Source of the DNA: Limnobaculum xujianqingii
Lineage (GTDB): Bacteria; Pseudomonadota; Gammaproteobacteria; Enterobacterales; Enterobacteriaceae
Assembly: GCF_013394855.1 (NCBI RefSeq)
Contig: NZ_JABMLK010000001.1
Span: 1,941,501 to 2,005,500, forward strand
Length of the DNA: 64,000 bases
Direction: 5' to 3'
In this document: positions 56,006 to 64,000 of the stretch, piece after piece
How the letters are laid out: each line of letters starts with the position of its first letter
Position numbering within the stretch: the stretch's first letter is position 1
Program-made: the position numbers and the translations under genes
Notes under the pieces: generated by a model
Seen by the model: the letters and a program-made list of their open reading frames with translations, nothing else
Databases searched by the model: none
Told to the model about the DNA's origin: nothing

Positions 56006-56324
56006 GCTGTGAGCTTATTGATGATACAGGTAGCCAGCTTTGCCACGTATCTCTAAGTTGCGTGCTAACTTGCCAATTATGGCCATCGAAGATAATTGGA
56101 CCACCTCCCTCTGGGGTTGAACAATCTTCTTACCGCACTGCCGCTTATCACCTTGTCGGGTTGATTCTGTTTAATTTCTTAGGCTTTATATATACATAAT
56201 AGTTGATTAATGAATTTTACAAGGTATCAATCAATAAAAAATTTTATCTTGCCAGATTTAAAATCCATGCTTCAGGATTTATGGGGATTGAGTAACTGTT
56301 GAGTAATCGTAGAATAACATTGAT

Positions 56325-56398
56325 TGGAGCGGGTGAAGAGAATCGAACTCTCGTATAGAGCTTGGGAAGCTCTCGTTCTACCATTGAACTACACCCGC
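56325..56398 (-). tRNA. glyU: tRNA-Gly (anticodon CCC)
   Basis: 74 bases with encoded CCA. Acceptor pair GCGGGTG / CACCCGC, D-arm with GTTCAATGGTAGAAC, anticodon loop TTCCCAA (anticodon CCC), and T-loop GTTCGATTC. Nearly identical to E. coli glyU. It serves as the attachment site for the adjacent remnant island. Confidence 0.96.
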
Positions 56399-56559
56399 CG
56401 GGAGGAATAACCGCCGGACGATTATAAACCGCAAATCACCACGGATAAAAGAGATATTTACCAACAAAACTAGTCTGTTGGCACCCACTATCAAAATCAC
56501 TCAATGTCAGAAAAAACGACTGTTTTACGCTATTTGAACGTCACCATACGTTATGGCTA

Positions 56560-57294
56560 CTACAATGGTTTTTGCGCCGACAATAAAAAGATCATTGGCC
56601 GTTCTTTTTCTTCATCCAGTGCCGGAATATCGGCTATCTGTTGTGCTGTCGGGCCCCATTCATTTAAGTGAGTAATCACAAACCCCTGCTTAATCAGCAT
56701 ATTCAAATAGCTACCCAGCATACGGTGCTGTTTCACTATCCCTTCTGCAATCCAGTTAGTTACCCGCGGCCCTTCTGCCTGATAGCTATTCACCGGCCAT
56801 GATTTTTGCCCGTCAGTATCAACCAGCCAACCGGGATGTTTAGGTGCGGTATAAATCGGATGCTCAGCAGAAAACACCAGATAGCCACCCGGAACTAACG
56901 ATTGGTAGATGGTATTGAATAAAGCGGGCAGGTTTTCAATATAGTGCAGAGCCAGTGAGCTATACACTAAATCATAACTGTTCTCTGCCAACTTCAGAGT
57001 TTCCAAATCGCCACGCTGATAGCTAATCGCCGGATCGTCGGTCATCTCTCTGGCTTTATTCAACATCTTCTCTGACAGGTCGATTCCTGATACCTGACTC
57101 GCCCCTCGCTCACGAGCATTACGGCAAAACCAACCATATCCACAGCCAAGATCCGCCACGCGAAACCCTTGCATATCCGGCAACATACTAACAATGGCCG
57201 ACCATTCCGGCGCACCATCCAACCCATCCACAGAACGGCTCAACTGGGCATAGCCATCAAAGAAAGTCTGAACGTCATAAATATTCTGTGCCAT
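56560..57294 (-). CDS. Class I SAM-dependent methyltransferase
   Basis: About 244 residues. SAM-binding motif I VADLGCGYGWFCRNARERGA (about residues 48-67), motif II VSGIDLSEKMLNKARE, then DLVYSSLALHYIENL and LVPGGYLVFSAEHPIY. It belongs to the UbiE/trans-aconitate-like group; the substrate is not evident. The start at 57294 has GGAG seven bases upstream, preferred to the frame's first ATG at 57324. Single gene with an unusual upstream region. Confidence 0.85.
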   Translation of the reverse strand: MAQNIYDVQTFFDGYAQLSRSVDGLDGAPEWSAIVSMLPDMQGFRVADLGCGYGWFCRNARERGASQVSGIDLSEKMLNKAREMTDDPAISYQRGDLETLKLAENSYDLVYSSLALHYIENLPALFNTIYQSLVPGGYLVFSAEHPIYTAPKHPGWLVDTDGQKSWPVNSYQAEGPRVTNWIAEGIVKQHRMLGSYLNMLIKQGFVITHLNEWGPTAQQIADIPALDEEKERPMIFLLSAQKPL

Positions 57295-57399
57295 AAGATT
57301 CTCCACATTGGCATAGCTAAGCAATAATGCGGACCAAGTTTACGCCGCAGCCACCAGAAAGTGAATTTTGGCACCACCTCTTGGCCCTCCGCCCTTAGT

Positions 57400-57448
57400 C
57401 TTTTATCTTTTGCCTTTTGCCTTTTGCCTTTTGCCTTTTGCCTTTGAC
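57400..57448. repeat. Heptanucleotide tandem array (CTTTTGC)
   Basis: Five perfect tandem copies of CTTTTGC at 57407-57441 with a degenerate copy on each side. It lies 106-154 bases upstream of the methyltransferase start on its template side. Slippage could alter promoter spacing. Confidence 0.85.
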
Positions 57449-57484
57449 CTTCCAGAGCACTGGAATTCAGCTGACGACTGAGAG

Positions 57485-57672
57485 AGGCCAGCACGACCAA
57501 CAGGGATGTTGGTCGAGGCACTGCTTCGCCGGGAGCGAATCAGTGCCGGTGCGTTAAGGCCGAACGAAAGAGGAAGGAAGTCGCGAAGCGACCTGGATTC
57601 GTGTGCGAAGGCGCGGAGGTGCAGGAGGCCCTCGCCCAAGGGCCTCTTGCTCGGCCGCCGCACAGCAATTGA
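57485..57672. other. GC-rich chain of hairpins
   Basis: A GC-rich block in AT-rich surroundings. Successive hairpins: GACCAACA/TGTTGGTC (57495-57514); a two-step stem GGCACTG-TTCGC/GCGAA-CAGTGCC (57517-57547); GTCGC/GCGAC (57580-57592); GAGGCCCT/AGGGCCTC (57625-57646). No credible ORF. It may be a structured RNA or a mobile intergenic element. Confidence 0.6.
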
Positions 57673-57903
57673 GCAAAACACGGTTCTACTTGCGGACGAA
57701 ATCTACTCAAAACTTAATCATGCATCACACAGCAATCAAGTAAATCGCCGCCCTATTTGCGGACGAAACCATTCCCAAACCCAATTCTCTTTTATATAGT
57801 TTCTATATATCCCAACAATAAAAATAAAAAAACCAAATTAACCACCTTAAATTCATTTAAAAAACATTTAAACTTTCATTCATCATTTAAAACAACCTAA
57901 TAA

Positions 57904-57919
57904 TGTGAACCCTATCAAA
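57904..57919. promoter_or_regulatory. CRP-like site
   Basis: TGTGA-N6-TCAAA: one perfect half and three of five bases in the other, 22 bases from the adjacent palindrome. Confidence 0.4.
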
Positions 57920-57941
57920 TAATAAAATAATCCTTATTGTT

Positions 57942-57958
57942 AATTGGTAATACCAATT
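57942..57958. promoter_or_regulatory. PdhR/FadR-type operator palindrome
   Basis: AATTGGT-AAT-ACCAATT, a perfect match to the AATTGGT-N3-ACCAATT consensus of PdhR and close relatives (LldR, GlcC types). No other such palindrome was noticed in the window. Confidence 0.6.
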
Positions 57959-58398
57959 CTTTTAATAAATCAATCCACCACGTTACCATTATAAAATTAG
58001 GGATATAAATCCGTTAAATCCTAATTTCATTTATGCAAATATGATTTTCTAAAAATGCAAATAAAAACGATTCAGCATAAAGATGAATTAACATAACCCA
58101 TTAATTTTAATTAAAATATTATAAAATTGTTAAATTTAACAATTAGCAGAAATGGTATACCAAAGATTCTTTTATATTTACGCCATCCACTTTGATGACT
58201 ATTATCCGCAGCCACAGACTATTTAAATCTTCCGTTTCAATAGTCATTAAAAAACCCATAAATAAAATATTTCTCGCTAATTATTAGTTGGAAAAACTCA
58301 ATTCAAACATCAGGAAAATAGGATCCTGAGCGTATAAATAAAAAACTAAAAAATAGAAACATCTTCTAACCGCACTAAACCTTAGGAGTAACTTAACG

Positions 58399-59790
58399 AT
58401 GGATTTCATCATTGTTCTCGGTGCCCTGTGTTTTCTAATGTTCGCAGCCTATCGCGGATATAGCGTTATTCTGATGGCACCCATCGCTGCTCTCGGGGCC
58501 GTTCTTCTCACCCAACCTGCCGCCGTTGCCCCAGTCTTCTCCGGACTGTTTATGGATAAGATGGTCGGCTTTATCAAACTCTACTTCCCGGTATTCCTGC
58601 TGGGTGCTGTTTTCGGTAAGGTGATTGAACTCTCCGGATTCTCTAAATCAATTGTTGCCGCTGTCATCAGTTGGATCGGACGTGAACGCGCGATTATGGT
58701 TATCGTGATCGTTTGTGCTCTGCTGACTTACGGCGGGGTTTCACTGTTTGTGGTGGTATTTGCTGTTTATCCATTTGCCGCTGAAATGTTCCGACAGGGG
58801 AATCTACCTAAACGGCTAATCCCCGGTGCCATTGCCCTCGGGGCGTTCTCATTTACCATGGATGCCCTACCAGGCACGCCACAAATTCAAAACATCATTC
58901 CTACCACCTTTTTTGGTACCACCACTTTAGCGGCACCAATTCTGGGCTGTATTGGTGCAGTGTTTGTATTCTTTGCGGGCATGGCCTATCTGAACTGGCG
59001 TTTACGCAGTGCGATTCGTAAAGGTGAAGGCTACGGTACCAATCTGGTCAATGAGCCTGCGCCGGTAGATACCAGCGATTTGCCTTCTCCGTGGCTGGCT
59101 ATCTCTCCACTGATTCTGATTGGTGTAGCCAATATGGCCTTCACCAAGCTGATACCAAAATGGTATGGCGCTGAACACATCGTATCGCTGCCGGGGCTAA
59201 AAGACCCATTAGTCACCAAGGTGCCTTCTATCGTCGGTATTTGGGCGGTAGAAGCAGCGCTGCTGTTAGGCATTATTTTCGTTCTTTGTACCGCCTTTAA
59301 TATGGTACGCAAGAACTTCGCTGAAGGAACTAAAGTCGCCATTGGTGGCGCCATGCTGGCATCGGTCAATACCGCGTCAGAATATGGTTTTGGTGCCGTT
59401 ATCGCCGCACTGCCTGGCTTTATGGTTATTCGTGATGCGTTAACCAGTATTCCTGACCCATTAGTCAATGCGGCAGTAACCGTAACCTCACTGGCGGGTG
59501 TTACCGGTTCAGCCTCAGGCGGTATGAGTATCGCACTGGCCGCCATGGGCGATCAGCTATTAGCCGCAACTCAGGCCGCAGGAATCAGCCCGGAAGTTCT
59601 GCACCGCGTAGTTGCAATGGCCAGTGGCGGTATGGATACCCTACCTCACAACGGCGCAGTTATCACACTGTTAGCTGTTACCGGCCTGACTCATAAAGAT
59701 TCCTATAAAGATATTTTTGCCGTGACCTGCATTAAGACCCTGGCAGTGTTCGTGATCATCGGCGTTTACTACATGACCGGATTGGTTTGA
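58399..59790 (+). CDS. GntP-family permease, probable 3-hydroxybutyrate/short-chain acid transporter
   Basis: Inner-membrane symporter of 463 residues with about 12 hydrophobic segments. FFGTTTLAAPILGCIGAVFVFF, GGAMLASVNTASEYGFGAVIAALPGF, VTVTSLAGVTGSASGGMSIALAAMGDQ and MASGGMDTLPHNGAVITLLAVTG are GntP/CitMHS-like elements. In this operon the substrate is inferred to be 3-hydroxybutyrate or acetoacetate, not gluconate. First gene, 30 bases before the CoA-transferase gene. Confidence 0.85.
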   Translation: MDFIIVLGALCFLMFAAYRGYSVILMAPIAALGAVLLTQPAAVAPVFSGLFMDKMVGFIKLYFPVFLLGAVFGKVIELSGFSKSIVAAVISWIGRERAIMVIVIVCALLTYGGVSLFVVVFAVYPFAAEMFRQGNLPKRLIPGAIALGAFSFTMDALPGTPQIQNIIPTTFFGTTTLAAPILGCIGAVFVFFAGMAYLNWRLRSAIRKGEGYGTNLVNEPAPVDTSDLPSPWLAISPLILIGVANMAFTKLIPKWYGAEHIVSLPGLKDPLVTKVPSIVGIWAVEAALLLGIIFVLCTAFNMVRKNFAEGTKVAIGGAMLASVNTASEYGFGAVIAALPGFMVIRDALTSIPDPLVNAAVTVTSLAGVTGSASGGMSIALAAMGDQLLAATQAAGISPEVLHRVVAMASGGMDTLPHNGAVITLLAVTGLTHKDSYKDIFAVTCIKTLAVFVIIGVYYMTGLV

Positions 59791-59820
59791 TTTTTAGCTG
59801 ATAGCTAAGGAAGTATAAAA

Positions 59821-61377
59821 ATGGCTGCTCAATTTGTATCTCTGGATGAGTTTGCCCAATCCATTCAGGATGGGGACAGGCTGGTACTTGGTGGTTTTAT
59901 CGGCGCGGTAGTACCTGAAGCGCTGGAAAAAGCCGTTGGTTCTCGCTTTAAGCAGGAGGGGCATCCACGTAATTTGTCCCTCTACTTCGCCGCAGGTCAG
60001 GGTGATTCCGCAGAAAGAGCGGTAAACAATTTGTCGGAAGAAGGTCTGGTCTCTTTCGTCATCGGTGGCCACTGGGGCTTAATTCCTAAGCTACAAAAGC
60101 TGGCTAATGAAGAAAAAATCACCGGTTATAACCTGCCGCAGGGCATTATCGCTCATCTGATGCGCGATACTGCGGCCGGTAAACCCGGCACCCTTAGTCA
60201 TGTAGGGCTGGGAACATTTGTTGACCCGCGCATTGAGGGTGGAAAGATCAACCAATCCACTAAAGAAGATTGGGTTGAAGTTATCACCATTCATAATAAA
60301 GAGTATCTGTTCTACAAACGTTTAGATGCCAACGTCGCTCTGTTACGCGGTACCACTGCTGATGAAAACGGCAATATCACGATGGAAGACGAGTGCCTGT
60401 TTGTTGAAAACCTGGCGGCGGCTCAAATGGTAAAAAACAACGGCGGCAAAGTCGTTGTGCAGGTAAAACGTAAGGTCAAAGCAGGTACTCTCGAACCACA
60501 ACAGGTACGCATTCCCGGTATTCTGGTGGATATGGTAGTGGTAGTTGATAACCCGGCGGAACACATGCAAACCTTCGCCGAGCAGCAGAATGATGCTTAT
60601 TGCCGCCTGACGCCAAAAGTAGAAAAAGACGTTAAACCGATAAAACTGGATGCCAAAAAAGTCGTTGCCCGTCGTGCCGCTCAGGAACTGAAGCGCGGAG
60701 CTATCATGAACCTGGGTATTGGCTTACCGGAATACATTTCTGCTGTAGCCGACGAAGAAGGACAGACCGGAGCCATGAACCTGACCGTTGAACCAGGAGC
60801 CATTGGTGGTACTCCGGCTGGTGGTTTGAGCTTTGGAGCTTCGGCTAACCCGGAAGCTATCATCACTCAGGATCAACAATTTGACTTCTATGACGGTGGC
60901 GGTATCGATCAGGCATTCCTTGGCCTGGCGGAATGCGACAAAACTGGCGACCTTAACGTATCGCGTTTTGGTACTAAAATCCCCGGTTGTGGCGGGTTTA
61001 TCAATATTACCCAAAACGCCAAAGAGGTGTTCTTTTGTGGCACCTTCACCGCCGGAAAATTTGATATTCAGGTTGGTGACGGCAAGCTGACCATCAATAA
61101 AGATGGTGATATCAGTAAATTCATCGACAAAGTTCAGCAAATTACCTTCTCGGCAAAAACTGCCAACGAAAACCACAAACCGGTGCTGTATATCACCGAG
61201 CGTGCGGTATTCCGCTTAACCCCACAAGGGCTGGAACTAACGGAAATCGCACCGGGTATCGATCTGGAAAAAGACATTCTCGGCAAGATGGAATTCGTTC
61301 CACTTATTAGCCCGAATCTGAAAACCATGGATGAAGCCATTTTCCACGATCGCCCTATTGGTTTAACGCTGAAATAA
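59821..61377 (+). CDS. Acetate/3-ketoacid CoA-transferase, fused alpha-beta (YdiF type)
   Basis: Family I CoA-transferase of 518 residues, with both subunits in one chain. The N-terminal alpha-like half has DRLVLGGFIGAVVPEAL. The C-terminal beta-like half has GAIMNLGIGLPEYISAVADEEG and TVEPGAIGGTPAGG, where the glutamate in VEPG is the usual catalytic residue (about residue 323). It would transfer CoA from acetyl-CoA to acetoacetate or 3-hydroxybutyrate. Residue pattern and length match E. coli YdiF. Confidence 0.92.
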   Translation: MAAQFVSLDEFAQSIQDGDRLVLGGFIGAVVPEALEKAVGSRFKQEGHPRNLSLYFAAGQGDSAERAVNNLSEEGLVSFVIGGHWGLIPKLQKLANEEKITGYNLPQGIIAHLMRDTAAGKPGTLSHVGLGTFVDPRIEGGKINQSTKEDWVEVITIHNKEYLFYKRLDANVALLRGTTADENGNITMEDECLFVENLAAAQMVKNNGGKVVVQVKRKVKAGTLEPQQVRIPGILVDMVVVVDNPAEHMQTFAEQQNDAYCRLTPKVEKDVKPIKLDAKKVVARRAAQELKRGAIMNLGIGLPEYISAVADEEGQTGAMNLTVEPGAIGGTPAGGLSFGASANPEAIITQDQQFDFYDGGGIDQAFLGLAECDKTGDLNVSRFGTKIPGCGGFINITQNAKEVFFCGTFTAGKFDIQVGDGKLTINKDGDISKFIDKVQQITFSAKTANENHKPVLYITERAVFRLTPQGLELTEIAPGIDLEKDILGKMEFVPLISPNLKTMDEAIFHDRPIGLTLK

Positions 61378-61458
61378 CACCCGTATTACCGCGCCACTCA
61401 TCATCCGGCGCGGCAATCAACCCAATTATTTACGTCTATGCTCAACTGGAGAAAAGTT

Positions 61459-62190
61459 ATGTTAAACAAAATTTGTGTCGTCACTGGTGCAGGTCGGGGA
61501 ATTGGCCTGGAAATCGTGAAGAAGTTTTCACAAGCCGGAGCTAAAATGATTTTTGCCGTTGATATGAATGAGCAAGAACTGAAATCACTGGAAAACCAAT
61601 ACCCAAATGTACGCCCTGCCAAACTGAATGTGTGCGATCGCCCCGCCATCACTGCCTTTGTTGATGCTGTAAAAGCCGAGTTCGGCCAAATTGATGTTCT
61701 GGTGAATAACGCCGGTATTACTCGCGACGCCATGATCGGTAAAATGACTGAAGATGACTGGGATGCAGTACTTAACGTAAACCTGAAGGGCGTTTTCAAT
61801 ATGACTCAGGCCATTGTGGCGCTGATGACCGAAAACGGCAAAGGCTCAATCATTACTATGTCTTCTATCGTGGGTACCGATGGCAACATTGGTCAAAGCA
61901 ACTATGCAGCCACTAAAGGCGGCGTTATCGCTATGACTAAAGGCTGGGCTAAAGAATTCGCCCGTAAAGGGGCACAAATTCGTGCCAACTGCGTAGCACC
62001 TGGTTTTACCGAAACCCCAATGACCAAAGACCTGCCAGAAAAAGTGCTGGAAGGCATCAACAACAAGACTCCTCTTGGCCGTATGGCTACCGCAGAAGAT
62101 ATTGCTGAAGGGGTACTGTTCCTGGCGTCTGAAAAAGCCAAATTTATTACCGGTCAGGTTCTGAAAATTGACGGTGGATTAACGCTGTAA
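61459..62190 (+). CDS. SDR-family 3-oxoacyl reductase / 3-hydroxybutyryl-CoA dehydrogenase (FabG/PhaB-like)
   Basis: NAD(P)-dependent short-chain dehydrogenase, about 243 residues. Cofactor motif TGAGRGIG, NNAG at about residue 85, and the catalytic Ser-Tyr-Lys in ITMSSIVG ... SNYAATKGG. The start at 61459 has GGAGAA upstream; the frame extends to 61438 but without better signals. In this operon it probably oxidises 3-hydroxybutyryl-CoA to acetoacetyl-CoA. FabG of fatty-acid synthesis is a close relative, but the operon argues for a catabolic role. Confidence 0.88.
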   Translation: MLNKICVVTGAGRGIGLEIVKKFSQAGAKMIFAVDMNEQELKSLENQYPNVRPAKLNVCDRPAITAFVDAVKAEFGQIDVLVNNAGITRDAMIGKMTEDDWDAVLNVNLKGVFNMTQAIVALMTENGKGSIITMSSIVGTDGNIGQSNYAATKGGVIAMTKGWAKEFARKGAQIRANCVAPGFTETPMTKDLPEKVLEGINNKTPLGRMATAEDIAEGVLFLASEKAKFITGQVLKIDGGLTL

Positions 62191-62209
62191 GCGCATTGGA
62201 AGGTGATAT

Positions 62210-63421
62210 ATGACAAATAAAGTTTACATCATTGCCGCCCAACGTGCGGCAATCGGCAGCTTCTGCGGAACCTTATCCTCATTACCGGCTAGTGATATCG
62301 CTGCGCAAGTAATGCAAAAGACGCTGGAAAAATCAGGTGTCAAACCTGAATGGCTGGACGAAGTGATTGTCGGTAATGTGTTGAGTGCCGGTCAGGGGCA
62401 AGGCCCGGGCCGTCAGGCAGCATTAAAAGCTGGCGTACCGGATTCCGTTCCTGCCTACACGCTAAATATGCTGTGCGGCAGCGGTATGAAAACCATTATG
62501 GATGCAGCCTCCCATATCAAAGCGGGCGATGCCGATCTGGTGATGGCTGCTGGTATGGAGAATATGTCTTCTGCCCCATTCCTGATGCCGGGAAAAATAC
62601 GTAACGGCGTGAAGATGGGCAATATGACGCTGGAAGACTCCATGCTGATTGATGGCCTGATGGACGCTATGAATCAGATCCATATGGGCGTTACCGCTGA
62701 AAATATCGCTGAAAAGCATCATATCAGCCGTCAGGAGCAAGATAACTTTGCTCTGGCCAGCCAGCAAAAAGCCGGTGCAGCTCAGGAACAAGGTAAATTT
62801 CGCGATGAAATTGTTCCGGTGATGGTTCCCGGACGTAAAGGGCCGGTTACTTTTGATACTGATGAGTATATTAAGCCTTTTACTACCCTCGCCGACATGG
62901 AAAAGCTGCGTATTGCCTTTAAAAAAGAGGGTGGTACTGTTACCGCAGCCAATGCTTCCGGCCTGAATGACAGTGCTTGTGCGCTGATTGTTGCCAGTGA
63001 AAAGGCCGTAGAAAAGTATGGTCTGAAACCCATTGCTGAGATTGTCTCCTATGCACAAGCTGGTGTTGATCCTAAGGTAATGGGTCTTGGCCCGGTACCG
63101 GCAATTAGCAAAGCGCTAAAAAATGCCGGTATGCGCCTGCAGGATATGGAGCTGATTGAGCTGAATGAAGCCTTTGCTGCTCAGTCACTGGGGGTTTTAC
63201 GCGAGTTATCACAAGAACATGGCTGTAGCGTAGAATCGATCTTACCTCATACTAACGTGAACGGTGGCGCTATTGCTCTTGGTCACCCGCTGGGTGCCAG
63301 TGGCGGCCGTATTACCGTTTCACTGATTCACGAAATGAAGCGTCGCCATAATCAGTATGGTCTGGCTTCATTGTGTATTGGTGGCGGTATGGGTGTAGCT
63401 ATTGTGATTAAGAATCTCTGA
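62210..63421 (+). CDS. Acetyl-CoA C-acetyltransferase (thiolase)
   Basis: Cleaves acetoacetyl-CoA to two acetyl-CoA. 403 residues with the thiolase signatures: nucleophilic cysteine in [12 protein letters not shown] (about residue 89), [19 protein letters not shown], and the second active-site cysteine in [10 protein letters not shown]. Last gene of the operon, 19 bases after the SDR gene. AtoB/PhaA-like. Confidence 0.94.
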   Translation: MTNKVYIIAAQRAAIGSFCGTLSSLPASDIAAQVMQKTLEKSGVKPEWLDEVIVGNVLSAGQGQGPGRQAALKAGVPDSVPAYTLNMLCGSGMKTIMDAASHIKAGDADLVMAAGMENMSSAPFLMPGKIRNGVKMGNMTLEDSMLIDGLMDAMNQIHMGVTAENIAEKHHISRQEQDNFALASQQKAGAAQEQGKFRDEIVPVMVPGRKGPVTFDTDEYIKPFTTLADMEKLRIAFKKEGGTVTAANASGLNDSACALIVASEKAVEKYGLKPIAEIVSYAQAGVDPKVMGLGPVPAISKALKNAGMRLQDMELIELNEAFAAQSLGVLRELSQEHGCSVESILPHTNVNGGAIALGHPLGASGGRITVSLIHEMKRRHNQYGLASLCIGGGMGVAIVIKNL

Positions 63422-63494
63422 TTTTGTTGGTTGAAACCTCATCTCAGGTTTTTGGGGGGTGAGGTTTCTGTCGGTCTATTTAAAGCTCAATGGA

Positions 63495-63650
63495 TATCCC
63501 GACCGTAAATACTATGCTGCTATATCATCTGAGTGCTCGGTCGGAAGGGCCATATACTTAGCTTCAGTGCGGGTTGGGCCTAGCCGGGTTAGGGGCACTT
63601 CGTTGGCTTACGCCAAGTCGACCCCAACACCCGTCTCTCCCAACGGTTAG
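63495..63650 (+). repeat. Structured ~160-bp interspersed repeat, copy D
   Basis: Same element as at 18224. First arms CCGACCG ... CGGTCGG, a different sequence that still pairs perfectly; second-part arms TTGGG ... CCCAA; core TTGGCTTACGCCAA. It starts 74 bases after the thiolase stop. About 285 further bases to the LysR gene hold nothing I recognise. Confidence 0.85.
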
Positions 63651-63935
63651 ATTTTTGATCTTAACCATCAATCAAATCTTTTCCCGTATTACAGTTCAAA
63701 AATCTTATTTCCTTTTTCCTGTAATTAATACTCATACCTATCCTCCCATTTTGTGAGCGCTCAGAGCGACCTGCGCGATAAGGGATCGTAAAATATACTT
63801 TTGGTATTGATATCCCGTTAACCAATAAACCATTTTTACTACCAGCCAGCGTAGATTGTTCCAAACCTGCTGTTTTGCTTCAAACAACGTGGCGAATATA
63901 ACAACAATGAAAAACTATAAAGTAGGAGTATCGTC

Positions 63936-64000
63936 ATGCTGGATAAAATTATCTTCTTCTGTGCCGTGGTTAAATCAGGTTCATTAAGTAAAGCGGCAGA
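63936..64000 (+). CDS. LysR-family regulator, 3' end outside the window
   Basis: 21 residues visible, MLDKIIFFCAVVKSGSLSKA then A, typical of the first helix of a LysR HTH. A TAGGAG Shine-Dalgarno lies seven bases upstream. It may regulate the 3-hydroxybutyrate-type operon or the next genes. Confidence 0.75.
   Translation, partial: MLDKIIFFCAVVKSGSLSKAA

Larger units (their letters stand above)
57673..58398 (+). promoter_or_regulatory. AT-rich leader of the 3-hydroxybutyrate-type operon
   Basis: About 725 bases with no gene. A CRP-like site and a PdhR-like palindrome lie at 57904-57958; the last 440 bases are very AT-rich and end in AGGAGT before the permease ATG. Confidence 0.5.

Noticed and set aside
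57400..57448. CRISPR array
   Set aside because: The units are directly abutting heptamers without spacers, and no cas genes are present in the window.
57240..57681. Minus-strand ORFs rich in QKAKGKRQKAK
   Set aside because: They are the translation of the heptamer array and the GC-rich hairpin block; they have no start signal.
63661..63864. Minus-strand 67-residue ORF between repeat D and the last LysR gene
   Set aside because: No family resemblance or ribosome-binding site. It lies in the upstream region of the LysR gene.

Overview
The window reads as chromosomal DNA of a facultatively anaerobic member of the Enterobacterales. Many products are close to full-length relatives of E. coli proteins (SdaC/SdaB, UxaA/B/C, ExuR, TtdR/A/B/T, FdnG/H/I with selenocysteine, YaiL, Blc, DcuC type), but the gene order is not that of E. 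coli and base composition is moderate. A genus from the Budvicia/Pragia/Limnobaculum group would fit; this is a guess from overall character, not a demonstrated placement.

Layout. 1-2.4 kb: serine uptake and deamination (sdaC partial, sdaB). 2.5-3.8 kb: an XRE-type regulator and a GNAT acetyltransferase. 4.0-12.7 kb: hexuronate catabolism, with uxaCBA divergent from a three-gene TRAP transporter (in the position where ExuT would be expected) followed by exuR. 12.8-13.7 kb: an SdpI/SdpR-like membrane protein and ArsR repressor pair with a palindromic operator. 13.9-18.1 kb: L-tartrate fermentation (ttdR divergent from ttdABT). 18.4-23.0 kb: fdnGHI, the formate dehydrogenase-N complex, with an in-frame UGA/Sec codon and, separately, a one-base frameshift in fdnG. 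23.5-25.5 kb: a LysR regulator and a divergent saccharopine-dehydrogenase-like protein.

26.1-34.5 kb is the most unusual region: a biuret-hydrolase-like amidohydrolase, the three AllFGH/FdrA-YlbE-YlbF-type transcarbamoylase subunits, a catabolic carbamate kinase, a free-standing allophanate-hydrolase C-terminal domain, an NCS1 permease and a LysR regulator. It has no allantoin genes. I read it as a candidate ATP-yielding pathway for a carbamoylated amide such as biuret. 34.8-38.1 kb is a mosaic accessory region: a small-ORF pair resembling the icd-like region of phage satellites, a MarR-GNAT fusion gene with its own 25-bp palindromic operator flanked by ~174-bp direct repeats, and an AT-rich PIN-domain gene.

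38.6-46.8 kb: yaiL and a Fur-box-preceded haem uptake and anaerobic haem degradation operon (chuA-T-W-X-Y-U-V). 47.0-48.5 kb: a membrane protein and a secreted Cys-rich 21-residue repeat protein. 48.8-52.8 kb: a fumarase/PurB-superfamily lyase, an RpiR regulator and a DcuC-type C4-dicarboxylate carrier, probably one catabolic unit. 52.9-55.3 kb: small genes (YjbR-like, YdcF-like, a lipoprotein, blc). 55.3-56.4 kb: a ~1 kb remnant island bounded by a duplicated 3' end of tRNA-Gly(CCC). 56.5-58.4 kb: a methyltransferase gene, then a 1.1 kb intergenic region holding a heptamer array, a GC-rich chain of hairpins and a PdhR-like operator. 58.4-63.4 kb: permease, CoA-transferase, 3-oxoacyl reductase and thiolase, a likely 3-hydroxybutyrate/acetoacetate utilisation operon. 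The window ends inside a LysR gene.

A ~160-bp, strongly structured interspersed repeat occurs four times (18.2, 25.6, 34.5, 63.5 kb), each time shortly after a gene's stop codon. Its inverted arms change in a compensatory way between copies.
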